DNA of 64,000 bases. Source: Saprospiraceae bacterium. Its GTDB lineage: Bacteria > Bacteroidota > Bacteroidia > Chitinophagales > Saprospiraceae. The notes under the pieces are model-generated. The model was not told where the DNA came from. It was given only the letters and a program-made list of their open reading frames with translations, and did not search any database. The position numbers and the translations under genes were made by a program. This document shows positions 10,208 to 20,011 of this stretch, one piece after another. The first letter of the stretch is position 1, and each line of letters starts with the position of its first letter. The DNA is taken from the NCBI GenBank assembly GCA_016714085.1, contig JADJNW010000004.1, positions 248,001 to 312,000 on the forward strand. The letters run 5' to 3'.

Positions 10208-11478
10208 ATGACCGACAATACTCGATTGACCAACCGTCTCGATGTGGTGGATGCCTTGCGCGGCTTTTCGCTTGCAGGCATTGTGATTGTTCACTTTCTC
10301 GAGCAGTACGTTGGCGCACCAACGCCCCATTCGGCAGGCGCTTATACCACGCAGAATGTGCTTGATCCTATCTTTGAAGGTATTTTTAGCTTTTTTATTC
10401 GCGGCAAATTTTTTGCGCTATTTTCATTTTTGTTTGGCTTGAGCTTTGCGATCCAAATGGAGAGAGGCGAATTCCGCGCTGGCGGCGACTTTCGACTGCG
10501 TTTTGCCTGGCGTCTGTTAATTTTATTTATTATTGGTTTTATTCACCACTTATTATATCGAGGTGATATTCTCACGGTGTACGCCTTGCTGGGCCTGCCT
10601 TTGATTTTATTTCATAAAATTCCCGATCGCTGGGTGCTTATTATTACAATATTACTATTTATCGGGTTACCAAGAATTTTGATGCAAGTCACTGGTTATG
10701 AACCTTTTCACGCGTATATTCCCGATTGGCAATCGCAAGAGGAAAATCCGCTCGTCGTCAGCTATTGGAACGCTTTAAAATCAGGCACTTTGATAGATGT
10801 TGCTCGAAGCAATGCGAACGAAGGTTTTCTCATGAAAATGGGATTTCAGTTTGGACAGACATCAAGAGGTTATCAGACTTTCGCCTGGTTTTTGCTGGGA
10901 ATGCTGGCGGGCGGCGGCGTTATTTTGAAAATATAGAAGTAAATAAAATATTCACTAAGAAAGTATTTAAATGGAGTATTATTATATTTTTTAGTCTTTT
11001 TGTAATAGCAGCTATTATATTTGGATTATTTAGTAAATATATTCCCCAATCATTACAAATGCCGATTGGAATGACGGTGTATGATCTCTCCAATATTGCC
11101 ATGACATTCTTTTTTATTACTACTTTTATGCTGTTATTCAACAAAGAACGCTGGCAAAAAAGATTAAATGTATTTGCGCCTTATGGACGTATGGCACTTA
11201 CAAATTATGTGATGCAAAGCGTGGTTGGAGTCGTCATTTTATTCGGCTATGGCTTTGGGCTGTTGGCAGAAGTAGGAAGTACGATTACCTTGCTAATTGC
11301 ATTGATAGTATGTGCTTTACAAATATGGATTAGTAAAATATGGCTGCAATATTATAATTATAGCCCACTTGGAATGGTTCTGGCGTTCGCTCACCTGGTT
11401 CAAATGGCAATCCTGGCGAAAGCGAGAAAAATTAAGCCCTGCGTAGAAATTCAGACAGGATTTTCGGCAACTATCTAA
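10208..11478 (+). CDS. DUF418-family integral membrane protein, frameshifted
   Basis: The N-terminal half is the DUF418 hallmark (RLDVVDALRGFSLAGIVIVHF, then RGKFFALFSFLFGLSFAIQ), and the C-terminal half carries the typical FAPYGRMALTNYVMQS. The raw sequence stops at 10936; the frame continues from about 10910 in another phase. Adding one G to the GGG run at 10909-10911 yields GMLAGRRRYFENIE, the expected family motif, and a 423-residue protein with about eight to ten membrane helices. These proteins belong to the acyltransferase-like YeiB group of inner-membrane proteins; the biochemical role is unproven. The break is most simply an indel error. Confidence 0.85.
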
Positions 11479-11515
11479 AATGCTCCGTACTTTAGTAGGT
11501 CTGTTTTAAAATGCT

Positions 11516-12020
11516 ATGGAAAAAATCATCGTTGCCGCTAAATCTGATAACAACGTCATCGGCAGAAATGGCGATGTGCCTTGGCATCTGCCTGCTGATC
11601 TGGCATTTTTTGAACACACGATTTCCGACGGTTGGCTGCTCTCCGGGCGACGCTCCTACGAATCAGCTCAAGGCGATTTTATTTTTCAAAAAGGTCGCAA
11701 AACAATTATCATTACAAGACAAAAAAGATTATAAAGTTCATGATGCAATTATTGCAAATTCTGTAATGGAAGGCATTGAAAAAGCAGCAATAGCGGGCGC
11801 TCCAAAACTTTATATCCTCGGTGGCGGTGAGATTTACACCCAAGCATTGAGTCTTGCCGACCGTTTAATCCTCACTGAAATTCATACCATTATCAAGGAT
11901 GGCGATACTTATTTTCCAGAGATTGATCTTGAAAAATGGCGCGAAATGAGTCGTGAAAGCCACTCCAAAGATGCAGAAAATCCTTATGATTATTCATTTG
12001 TCACCTGGGAACGGCGCTGA
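11516..12020 (+). CDS. folA: Dihydrofolate reductase, frameshifted
   Basis: Reduces dihydrofolate to tetrahydrofolate with NADPH in the cytosol. The N-terminal half has the family pattern IIVAAKSDNNVIGRNGDVPWHLPADLAFF, with the substrate-binding acidic residue replaced by the D of LPAD. The C-terminal half has LYILGGGEIY..A..L and LTEIH. The raw frame ends at 11734; taking one A out of the A6 run at 11721-11726 joins ITRQK to DYKVHDAI and gives 167 residues, the standard DHFR length. Because DHFR is essential in most bacteria, the frameshift is more likely an error than a null allele. Confidence 0.9.
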
Positions 12021-12037
12021 AGCTATTGGTAAAGTGG

Positions 12038-12045
12038 TAACTTTG
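12038..12045 (+). promoter_or_regulatory. Candidate -7 element TAACTTTG
   Basis: Exact match to the Bacteroidota TAnnTTTG element, 188 bases before the D-aminoacylase-like gene. I find no good -33 box at the expected spacing, so support is weak. Confidence 0.3.
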
Positions 12046-12232
12046 TTGTATGTTTATCAGGTTCAAAGTGATTTTACTTACAAACTCACCCTGTGGTAGT
12101 TTTTCATAAAAAACATCGGCATATACAATTTTGATTTGCAATAAATTATAAAGACTATGTGCCTATGTGTTGAAAACAAGCGCGTGCAAGTAATTTCACT
12201 TGGAATCTTTTGTTAAAACCCAATCCGAATTT

Positions 12233-13891
12233 ATGGAACGCCTAAAACTATTATTCGCAATCGCAATTGTCTTGCTTCTATTTTCCTGCCAAAGAGAGCC
12301 ACAAACTTATGATTTGATCATTCGCAATGCCATGATTTATGATGGCTCTGGCAACACTCCAAAGAAAGGTGATATTGCAATTAATGCAGATACGATTGCT
12401 GCTATCGGCAATTTGAAAATTGACATTGGTAAACAGGAATTAGATGCGCAAGGAATGGCCGTAAGCCCAGGATTTATTAATATGCTGAGTTGGGCGACTA
12501 ATCTCGCTAAGGATGGACGCGGCATGAGCGACATCAAGCAGGGCGTTACGCTCGAAGTCATGGGTGAAGGTAGTTCGCTTGGCCCACACAAAGAACCAAC
12601 GATTACCGAGGATAGCGCTCGTCTGACCACTTTTGCAGATCATTTTGAATACCTTGAAAAGAAAGGCATTTCGCTGAACGTGGCTTCTTTCGTTGGTGCT
12701 ACAACTGTGCGTGTGCACGAAGTAGGCTACGAAGATCGCCTGCCAACACCCGAAGAGCTTGAAAAAATGAAAGCCCTGGTGCGCCAATCAATGGAAGAAG
12801 GCGCGATGGGCGTGGGTTCTTCGTTGATTTATGCGCCAGCATTTTATGCCAAGACGGACGAATTGATTGAATTGTGTAAAGTTGCCAGCGAGTATGGCGG
12901 TATGTACATTACCCACATGCGCAGCGAGGGAAATCGCATCGAAGAGGCTGTAGATGAAGTGATTACGATAGCGCGTGAAGCCAATTTACCAGCCGAAATT
13001 TATCATCTCAAGTTTGGCGGCAAAGATAATTGGTCGAAAATTGATAAAGTGCTTGCGCAAATCGACAAAGCCCGTGCTGAAGGCTTGAATATTACCACCG
13101 ATATGTACCTCTACACCGCCGGTTCTACTGGGTTAGACGCTGCAATGCCGCCCTGGGTACAGGAAGGCGGCTATGCAGAATGGGCAAAGCGCTTGCAGCA
13201 ACCCGACATTCGCAAACGCGTAATCGAAGAAATGAAAACCAATGCGATGGATTGGGAAAATTTATACTATCTGGCGGGCGCAGATCAAGTGTTATTGGTT
13301 GGATTTAATAATGAAACCCTGCGTGATCAATATACCGGAAAAACCTTGGCAGAAGTAGCAAAAATGCGCAATCAATCACCCGAAGACGCTGCTATTGATT
13401 TGGTGGTTCAGGATGGCAGTCGGGTGCAAGTCGTATATTTTCTGATGTCGGAAGATAATGTAAAACGCCAGATCAAACTGCCGTACATGAGTTTTGGCTC
13501 TGATGCCGGAGCGCCCGCCGCTGAAGGCGAGGTCTTGAAATCAAGCACGCATCCGCGCACGTATGGCAATTTTGCTCGCTTATTGGGCAAATATGTCCGG
13601 GATGAAAAAGTGATTCCCTTGCAAGAAGCGATTCATAAATTGACGCATCTCTCTGCTAAAAAGCTGAAAATCAGCGATAAGCGTGGTCTCTTGAAGCCTG
13701 GCTACTATGCAGACATCGTTATTTTTGATCCGAATACGATTCAGGATCATGCCACTTTTGAAAAACCGCACCAATATGCGTCAGGCGTTCAGCATGTTTT
13801 TGTGAATGGCGTGCAAGTATTGAAAGATGGCGAACACACAGGCGCTACGCCGGGACGGTTTGTGCGCGGACCAGGATTTAAGAAGGATTGA
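12233..13891 (+). CDS. Lipoprotein, N-acyl-D-amino-acid deacylase (amidohydrolase) family
   Basis: Start chosen at the ATG at 12233 because it begins a lipoprotein signal (MERLKLLFAIAIVLLLFSC; acylated Cys about residue 19). The rest is an amidohydrolase of the D-aminoacylase group: YDLIIRNAMIYDGSGN.., QGVTLEVMGEGSSLGP, MYITHMRSEG, AEIYHLKFGG, FGSDAGAPA, and a C-terminal ADIVIFDPNTI. The first metal site, usually GFIDxHxH, reads PGFINMLSWA here, so both histidines are missing; this variant occurs in a subgroup of the family. It probably acts in the periplasm on acylated amino acids or peptides. The stop codon abuts the stop of the convergent gene with no gap. Confidence 0.88.
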   Translation: MERLKLLFAIAIVLLLFSCQREPQTYDLIIRNAMIYDGSGNTPKKGDIAINADTIAAIGNLKIDIGKQELDAQGMAVSPGFINMLSWATNLAKDGRGMSDIKQGVTLEVMGEGSSLGPHKEPTITEDSARLTTFADHFEYLEKKGISLNVASFVGATTVRVHEVGYEDRLPTPEELEKMKALVRQSMEEGAMGVGSSLIYAPAFYAKTDELIELCKVASEYGGMYITHMRSEGNRIEEAVDEVITIAREANLPAEIYHLKFGGKDNWSKIDKVLAQIDKARAEGLNITTDMYLYTAGSTGLDAAMPPWVQEGGYAEWAKRLQQPDIRKRVIEEMKTNAMDWENLYYLAGADQVLLVGFNNETLRDQYTGKTLAEVAKMRNQSPEDAAIDLVVQDGSRVQVVYFLMSEDNVKRQIKLPYMSFGSDAGAPAAEGEVLKSSTHPRTYGNFARLLGKYVRDEKVIPLQEAIHKLTHLSAKKLKISDKRGLLKPGYYADIVIFDPNTIQDHATFEKPHQYASGVQHVFVNGVQVLKDGEHTGATPGRFVRGPGFKKD

Positions 13892-14680
13892 CTATTGGCC
13901 ATTTACCAAAAGGAAATTTTGTAACCGCTCCAATTCATCGGTGTTGAGTAAATCTATGCCGATTTCTTTAAGCTTTTTCCAGACTTTCTCTTGCTCCGGG
14001 CTGGCCCAAAGGCGCACTTTCTGGCCATTGGCGTGAGCCGCGTTCACCCAATTCTGGAGCTTTTCTAATTCCTCTTTTTTGAGCTTGCCTTTTCCATTCC
14101 AATGCAAGTGATTATTATAATGATCGCTGATAACGGGCATAAAATGCGCATCATATTTCCCAATATCGCCGGGGCGACCATCGATTGCTACCATCCTAAA
14201 AGCTTCATTATGAACGGTTTTTATCGGGCGAGCGCCGGACAAGAAAATCGTCACCGCGCCTTGTTTTTTCTGACCATTTTTATAACTCGTCAATATTTCC
14301 GCATAGTTTTCCAGTTGTTTTTTTAAAACCGAGTATGTACCCTCCCCGTCAGCTTTGATGTCGATCATCAGAAAAAATTCGCCGGAATAATTCGGGTAAA
14401 CTTTGCCCCCGTTTTGTTGTGCAATTTCTTGTAAAGGCTTTAAATAAAGGGCTTCCAGCGTTTTATCCTTGCTCTTAGAGGAAGGTTTATTATGAGATAC
14501 ATACAATTCGCCATCGATCAAATGCACATCCGCTTCCACGCTGGTGAAGCCATGCGCCAAAGCATCCAGCAGCGGTCGCGTATGCTCGTAGTCGTTATGC
14601 GCGTGCGCATTGGGCAAAGGCTTTATCTGGCTGTAAATATTATTTGCAAAAAGCAAAAACAATAATGTTATGAACCTCAT
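13892..14680 (-). CDS. Exported GDPD/PI-PLC-like phosphodiesterase
   Basis: Signal peptide at residues 1-18 (MRFITLLFLLFANNIYSQ), then a TIM-barrel phosphodiesterase: NAHAHNDYEHTRPLLDAL (H26, H28), SVEADVHL (E49, D51) and YVSHNKP form the metal and catalytic sites of the glycerophosphodiester phosphodiesterase/PLC-like superfamily. LNTDELERLQNFL is the usual end. The closest group is the AIM6-like branch often mislabelled alkaline phosphatase. It likely cleaves phosphodiesters in the periplasm. It lies downstream of susC-susD on the same strand, separated by the palindrome array, so the array sits directly upstream of its start. Confidence 0.82.
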   Translation of the reverse strand: MRFITLLFLLFANNIYSQIKPLPNAHAHNDYEHTRPLLDALAHGFTSVEADVHLIDGELYVSHNKPSSKSKDKTLEALYLKPLQEIAQQNGGKVYPNYSGEFFLMIDIKADGEGTYSVLKKQLENYAEILTSYKNGQKKQGAVTIFLSGARPIKTVHNEAFRMVAIDGRPGDIGKYDAHFMPVISDHYNNHLHWNGKGKLKKEELEKLQNWVNAAHANGQKVRLWASPEQEKVWKKLKEIGIDLLNTDELERLQNFLLVNGQ

Positions 14681-14724
14681 TTTAAATGATTTCCTCTTTT
14701 TATTTAAATTTTTAGCTCGTTTAT

Positions 14725-14993
14725 GTAAAATTTTACCCTAAACAACGTAAAGCTTTATCCCTGTCAACGTAAAATTTTAGGTTTACTTTGCAAAATTTTA
14801 CCCTGAGTAACCTAAAATTTTAAACAGATAACGTAAAGGTTTACCCTGCTTACGTAAAATTTTACCCTCAGTAGCCTAAAATATTTAGCAGATGATGTAA
14901 AGGTTTAGCTTATTTACGTAAAACTTTACCCCTGGCAAGCTAAAATTTTAAGCACATAACGCAAAATTTTACCTTTTTGATGTAAAATCTTAT
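14725..14993. repeat. Array of 13 phased 12-bp palindromes (GTAAAATTTTAC type)
   Basis: Thirteen imperfect palindromes start at 14725, 14747, 14769, 14790, 14812, 14833, 14854, 14876, 14897, 14918, 14940, 14961 and 14982. The consensus is G/C-T-AAAATTTTA-C/G; variants have GC, GG, AC or TC in the centre, and one copy (14876) is 13 bp. Spacing is always 21 or 22 bp, i.e. two helical turns, so all centres face the same side of the DNA. The 9-10 bp between copies are not conserved as spacers. The array fills the gap between the susD stop (15004) and the start of the GDPD-like gene (14680). The A4T4 cores suggest intrinsic curvature; function unknown. Confidence 0.9.
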
Positions 14994-15003
14994 ATCATAA
15001 CTA

Positions 15004-16467
15004 TCAATCTTTCAAATACCATATTTTGGTATTTAAATCATCTGCGCCCTGACGCGCCACGGCTTCCTGATAACTTCTTGCATTCAATGATTGCTCGATG
15101 CGCGGATACGGAAAACGCAAGGGAATCTGGTCGTTATTCTGATTGCTTTCGGCGGGTAGCAATTCAGGATTGCGCGTGCGACGCCAGTCAAACCAAGCTT
15201 CCAGCCCTTGCATATACAAAGCAATCCATTTTTGAAAACCGATTTGCTTCAGCTTTTCTTCGCTCGGGCCGGTATAATTTGCTAAGCCCCCGCTCAAATA
15301 CTTTTCAGGATTCAAACCATAATACGTAAAGGAAGCTGCAATGCCCTGACGATAAAATTTATCCGCAGCGCCAGTAATCATGCCTCTTTCAGCAGCTTCC
15401 GCTAACAAGAATTGTAATTCCGAATAAGTCATCATCACGCCTTTGGCAGCCTGCAAGCCATTGGGTAGAATGGCATCCTCATAAAACGGTCGCCCGATGC
15501 GCGATTGATGCTCCAATCCGCCATTATAAGCCAAAGCCTCATCATCCGACAAACCATTGGGAATGCCTGCATACTGTGGTGGTGTAGTGCCTTCTGTGGC
15601 TGGTGTCGGACGATAAAAAATATCCAGTCGCTCATCTTCATATTCGACCATCAACTCCAACAAGCCTTTGCTGGCGCGGAATTCATTGAAATTTCCTGTT
15701 TTTAAAATGTGTATCGGAAACTGATCGGGTGGCGTGCTGCGATAGTTGAACACCGCATTGTCAATATTGCTTTCAAAAATAGGTGTAGAATCAGGGTTAT
15801 TTGTAATAGCTTGTAAATCAGCACTTACATCCATTTTTCCAGAGATGCGAATCAAGTATCGAATGCGGAGCGAATTGGCGAGTTTGCGCCATTTTTGTAC
15901 ATCTCCGAGGTAGAGTACATCGCCATTTACGATGTTTCCACTGCTATCCAAAAGTTCATTTGCTTCTTTTAAATCCTGCAAAATCCCTTGATAAATCTGC
16001 TCTTGCGGATCGTATTTTGGATAATTGATACCTTCTTTGGCTTTAATCGCTTCAGAATAAGGCACGTCGCCGTAGCAGTCGGTCGCCAATGAAAACAACC
16101 ATGCGCGCAGCACCAGGGCAATACCTTTGTAATTATTTTCGCCGGAGGCTTCGCTCAATGTAATGATATTCTGCACATCGCGGAGATTGTCGTACACTGC
16201 ATTCCAGATGACATCGCGCTCCGTCCATACATAGCGATCAGGAGCTACATTCTGACATTTAGCGGTGTGTTGAATCACCAAACTCCCGATATTCCAGCTT
16301 TCCAGCGTCAGCGCGTTCATCGCGTCGCGTATGATTTGCGGCAGCAACAACTCAGGTGTCGCTTCGGTGGAGGCGTTAGGATTAGTGCTGATTTCATCCA
16401 GTTTGTCCTGGCAAGAGAAAATGGAAAGCAGGAGGATTATTATAATGGTATTTTTTATTGATTTCAT
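15004..16467 (-). CDS. SusD/RagB-family outer-membrane lipoprotein
   Basis: Lipoprotein signal with Cys about residue 19 (ILLLSIFSC), then the SusD-like fold: EISTNPNASTEATPELLLPQ, an early helical TPR region (ALVLRAWLFSLATDCYGDVPYSEA), FLLAEAAERG, and the C-terminal EAWFDWRRTRNPEL. It resembles the SusD-like_2 group. It works as the surface lid that hands substrate to the SusC channel. It is encoded 66 bases downstream of susC on the same strand, as in nearly all SusCD loci. No glycan-degrading enzyme is next to it, so the substrate is unknown. Confidence 0.93.
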   Translation of the reverse strand: MKSIKNTIIIILLLSIFSCQDKLDEISTNPNASTEATPELLLPQIIRDAMNALTLESWNIGSLVIQHTAKCQNVAPDRYVWTERDVIWNAVYDNLRDVQNIITLSEASGENNYKGIALVLRAWLFSLATDCYGDVPYSEAIKAKEGINYPKYDPQEQIYQGILQDLKEANELLDSSGNIVNGDVLYLGDVQKWRKLANSLRIRYLIRISGKMDVSADLQAITNNPDSTPIFESNIDNAVFNYRSTPPDQFPIHILKTGNFNEFRASKGLLELMVEYEDERLDIFYRPTPATEGTTPPQYAGIPNGLSDDEALAYNGGLEHQSRIGRPFYEDAILPNGLQAAKGVMMTYSELQFLLAEAAERGMITGAADKFYRQGIAASFTYYGLNPEKYLSGGLANYTGPSEEKLKQIGFQKWIALYMQGLEAWFDWRRTRNPELLPAESNQNNDQIPLRFPYPRIEQSLNARSYQEAVARQGADDLNTKIWYLKD

Positions 16468-16533
16468 CTCATGAAGTGTTATGGTGTTTGAGTGTTTTCA
16501 AAAGTCTGACAGCTCGCTTCCTCCGGCATCTAA

Positions 16534-19500
16534 TTAAAATTTAAAACTCAAATTAAAACCGATACCGCGAACCGATGGAATCGCTAAAGACTCAACATTA
16601 GGGGTAATAATTCCGCCGGAAAGCGTTGCCGTCTCTGGGTCAATATGTTGCACTTTATCATTCAGAATCAACAAGTTTCTCCCGACGACTGACACCGAAG
16701 CATTGCGAATGCGTACTTTCCCAAGCAACACATTGGGCAGATTGTAAGTCAGGCGCACTTCGCGCAATTTGATAAAGGTAGCATCAAAGACCATCGCCTC
16801 GTCAATCGGGCGACTTAGGGTATAAGAATTGTACCACTCGCGGGCGCTGATTTTGGTCATATTTTCTGCAAAAGTACCGTCGTCCATTTGCATTACACCT
16901 TTGCCAACGATGCCGTTGCCTTCGAGTGCGAGGTCGTAGCCATCGGCGCGGCCAGCAAGCGTTTCGGCGAGTACGCCTTTGGCTAAGCCCAATGCTTGCG
17001 TACGCGAATACAGCGAGCCGCCGAATCGAATATCGAACAACACATATAAACTAAAACCTTTAAGCGTAAGGGTAGAATGCAACCCTGCCATCCAGTCTGG
17101 ATTGTAATTCCCCAGCAAAACCGATTCGTTTGTGGGAATTGGTTTCCCTTCTGAATCATATACAATTTGCCCGACGGATACGCCGGTAGAATCGTAAAAC
17201 GGACTGCTTGAATCGCTGCTTACGCGTTGATAACCAGTGCCATAGAAATTGCCCAAACGCTCGCCGGGGCGGGCTTCCACGGTGATATAACGGTCGGCAA
17301 GGACAAAACTATTTGCTGAAGAATCCTTCGATAAACTCGTGACTTCTCCACGCCATAGCGCGAAATTCGCGCCCAATTGCCAACGAAAATTTTGGGTTTC
17401 AAAAGGAATCACAGTGAGCATCGCCTCTACGCCCCAGTTTTTCACAGAACCCGCATTTACTATTCTTGAAGTGTAACCCGTTGCCGTGCTTAATGGAATT
17501 GCCAGGATTTGGTTATCCGTCATGCTTTGAAAATAGGTCGCATCCAAACCAAAGCGATTTTTGAAAAAACGAAGATCGAAGCCACCTTCCAGCGAAGTTG
17601 TTCGTTCTGGTCGAAGATCGGATTTTGCCAAATTGGGCGATTCGGAAGAAGTGGGAATGCCCCAAACTGGCGTCTGTGCCATATAAATCGTTTGCAATTG
17701 GTAAGGGTCAGGATCACTGCCAGTATGAGCATAACTCGCGCGCACTTGCGCCAGCGAAAGCACATCGGATTGAAGGTCAAAAGCATCGCTAATAACAGCG
17801 CTCAGGCTGCCGGAGTAAGACAAAACGCGTCGATTTTCGCGGGACAAGGCACTTAGCCAATCGCTTCGACCAGTCAAATCAAGGTAAATGAATTTTTTTA
17901 GATTCAAATTTGCAAAAGCATAAGCGCTTTGGATGCGCTTTTCAGATTGGAAATTGTAGGATTCCAAAGGCAAGCGCGAATTGGATAAAGTGAAAATGCC
18001 CGGCAAGGTTAATTCTGGCGCACTTAAATCAGAAATCCTCAAATTCTGGTGCATATTACTCACGCCAAGCCCGGTGAATACGCTGAAATCAGGCGAAAAC
18101 TCTTTCGTCACATTCAATAGCAAATCACCATTGAGTTCTTCGTACGAAATTTCTTCCTCCCGATAGCCGCCGCGCGAGAATAATTGAGAGCTGAAAGCCC
18201 TTTTTCGGGTGCGAAATTCACTGTTCACGTCCGTGCCAAGTCGCGTAAGCAGACTCAACCAGGGCTTGAATTGCCAGGAAAGCGAAGCATTTCCGTACAA
18301 ACGGTCTATTTTCTGGCTATTTTCATTTTCAATCAGCGTAAAATAAGGATTGTTTTGATAGTTATAATTGAAATTGAATTGGTTTTGCCCACTGCGACCC
18401 ATTTGCCAATAATCACGAAGCGCTTCCACATCTACACTTCGCGGCAAGCCGCCGTTGAACAAATACATTACGTTTTCAGTGCCTTCGCCGAGTGCAGGGC
18501 GGTTATAATTGTCGCCACGTAGGTAATTGATCGTGGCACGCGCCTTGATTTTTTCGTTCAATTCGTAGCCTCCAGTCAAAGCTAGCGAATTGCGCTGCAA
18601 GCCAGCATTGGGTAGTGTTCCTTTTTGATTGGCAAAAGTATAAGATAGTCGGAAATGCCCTTTTTCATTACCACCGGAAACCGCGAGATTATGCGCATGC
18701 GTGACGCCCGTTTCAAAAAAGTCCTTAACATTATCGGGATAAGCTTGCCAACGCGTAGAGTCAATCGCACCGCGCATCTCCAGTTGTTTTTCCAAATCAA
18801 CTGTGCCGATAGCATTAATCAAATTACCCACATCGCCACCCCGAAAGCCATTTGCAGTTGGCGAATTAAATTGCCGAATGCGCTGCTCATTAAATGCTGG
18901 CCCCCAGCTTTCGTCTGCACCATCGTTCAAGCCGCTGCCGTTGCCATCTACAAAATCGAATTGCCCTTCCAAGCCTTGTCCGTACTGGTTTTGATAATTC
19001 GGCAAACGCAAAATATCTTCAAATAAAACGCTGGAATTAAAAGCTACACCAATGCCACGCGTGTTCTTCCCCGTTTTGGTGGTAATCGCAATCACGCCGT
19101 TGCTGGCGCGTGCGCCGTATAATGCTGCTGCATTCGCGCCTTTCAGCACCGTGACCGATTCCATATCGTCAGGATTCAAGAATCCAGCAGCATTGCCATA
19201 ATCGACATCCTGATAGCCGCGCCCAAAGGAGCTAAAGGATTGATTGCTAATGGGTACGCCGTCCATTACAAACAAAGGTTGATTATTGCCAATATTCAAA
19301 GAACGCTGCCCGCGCAAACTCGCAAAAGCAGAATTACCAAGGCCCGAAGGCATGGAAATCACATTTAAGCCAGCGATTTTCGCGGAAAGTGTATTGACAA
19401 AATTGAGGTCACGAGCTTTGTTCAACTCATAAGTATTGATGTATTGTGCGGCGTAGCCGAGCGTCTTTTCCTTTCTTGCAAAACCAAGCGCCGTCGCAAA

Positions 19501-19878
19501 ATCGGTATTGGTATTCATTAAATCCTCTTCCAATTGCACATTAATAATCGTGCGCAGCGAAGCTTCTGCTTCTTTGACACGGAAACCTGGCAAGGTAAAA
19601 ACGAGTGTATATTCGCGGCGTTCGAGTTCGATGGAAAATTTTCCATCCACATCTGTGATTACACTCTTATTCTTCCCTTTTACACTGACAACCACGCCCG
19701 AAAGTGCTTCATCGCTGAAGGCTTCCGTCACTGTGCCTCTTACGATTCGCTGGGCTTGAAGGATATTTGTAAAGAGGAATAAAAGCAGGATTTTTAAAAT
19801 AAAAAACTTGAAAAAGCAAGTGTAGCTTTTCCCAATTTGAAGTGGAAAAATGTGCATACATCGTCGGTTTTTGAGCAT
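16534..19878 (-). CDS. SusC/RagA-family TonB-linked outer-membrane transporter
   Basis: Signal peptide near residues 25-42 (KILLLFLFTNILQAQ), a carboxypeptidase-D-like N-terminal domain about 45-115 (VRGTVTEAFSDEALSGVVV), a plug with the SusC signature about 150-265 (LRGQRSLNIGNNQPLFVMDGVPI, LKGANAAALYGARASNGVIAITTK), then a large beta barrel ending in FNLSFKF. 1114 residues, normal for SusC. It imports a bulky nutrient across the outer membrane using TonB. A second ATG at codon 8 is an alternative start. First gene of the susC-susD pair. Confidence 0.95.
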   Translation of the reverse strand: MLKNRRCMHIFPLQIGKSYTCFFKFFILKILLLFLFTNILQAQRIVRGTVTEAFSDEALSGVVVSVKGKNKSVITDVDGKFSIELERREYTLVFTLPGFRVKEAEASLRTIINVQLEEDLMNTNTDFATALGFARKEKTLGYAAQYINTYELNKARDLNFVNTLSAKIAGLNVISMPSGLGNSAFASLRGQRSLNIGNNQPLFVMDGVPISNQSFSSFGRGYQDVDYGNAAGFLNPDDMESVTVLKGANAAALYGARASNGVIAITTKTGKNTRGIGVAFNSSVLFEDILRLPNYQNQYGQGLEGQFDFVDGNGSGLNDGADESWGPAFNEQRIRQFNSPTANGFRGGDVGNLINAIGTVDLEKQLEMRGAIDSTRWQAYPDNVKDFFETGVTHAHNLAVSGGNEKGHFRLSYTFANQKGTLPNAGLQRNSLALTGGYELNEKIKARATINYLRGDNYNRPALGEGTENVMYLFNGGLPRSVDVEALRDYWQMGRSGQNQFNFNYNYQNNPYFTLIENENSQKIDRLYGNASLSWQFKPWLSLLTRLGTDVNSEFRTRKRAFSSQLFSRGGYREEEISYEELNGDLLLNVTKEFSPDFSVFTGLGVSNMHQNLRISDLSAPELTLPGIFTLSNSRLPLESYNFQSEKRIQSAYAFANLNLKKFIYLDLTGRSDWLSALSRENRRVLSYSGSLSAVISDAFDLQSDVLSLAQVRASYAHTGSDPDPYQLQTIYMAQTPVWGIPTSSESPNLAKSDLRPERTTSLEGGFDLRFFKNRFGLDATYFQSMTDNQILAIPLSTATGYTSRIVNAGSVKNWGVEAMLTVIPFETQNFRWQLGANFALWRGEVTSLSKDSSANSFVLADRYITVEARPGERLGNFYGTGYQRVSSDSSSPFYDSTGVSVGQIVYDSEGKPIPTNESVLLGNYNPDWMAGLHSTLTLKGFSLYVLFDIRFGGSLYSRTQALGLAKGVLAETLAGRADGYDLALEGNGIVGKGVMQMDDGTFAENMTKISAREWYNSYTLSRPIDEAMVFDATFIKLREVRLTYNLPNVLLGKVRIRNASVSVVGRNLLILNDKVQHIDPETATLSGGIITPNVESLAIPSVRGIGFNLSFKF

Positions 19879-20011
19879 TTAAGCCGATTAATCCTCGGTG
19901 CTAATGCTGTGAAAGTACGTCAAAAGGCGACTTTAACAAGCGTGTTTTACGGATGTAACGTTTGAAACGGGGAGTGGCGTGTCCCAGAGAGGCATTGATT
20001 TTAAAAATGCA

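Noticed and set aside
14725..14993. CRISPR array
   Set aside because: Repeats are only 12 bp, palindromic, with 9-10 bp gaps of no spacer character, and no cas gene is near.
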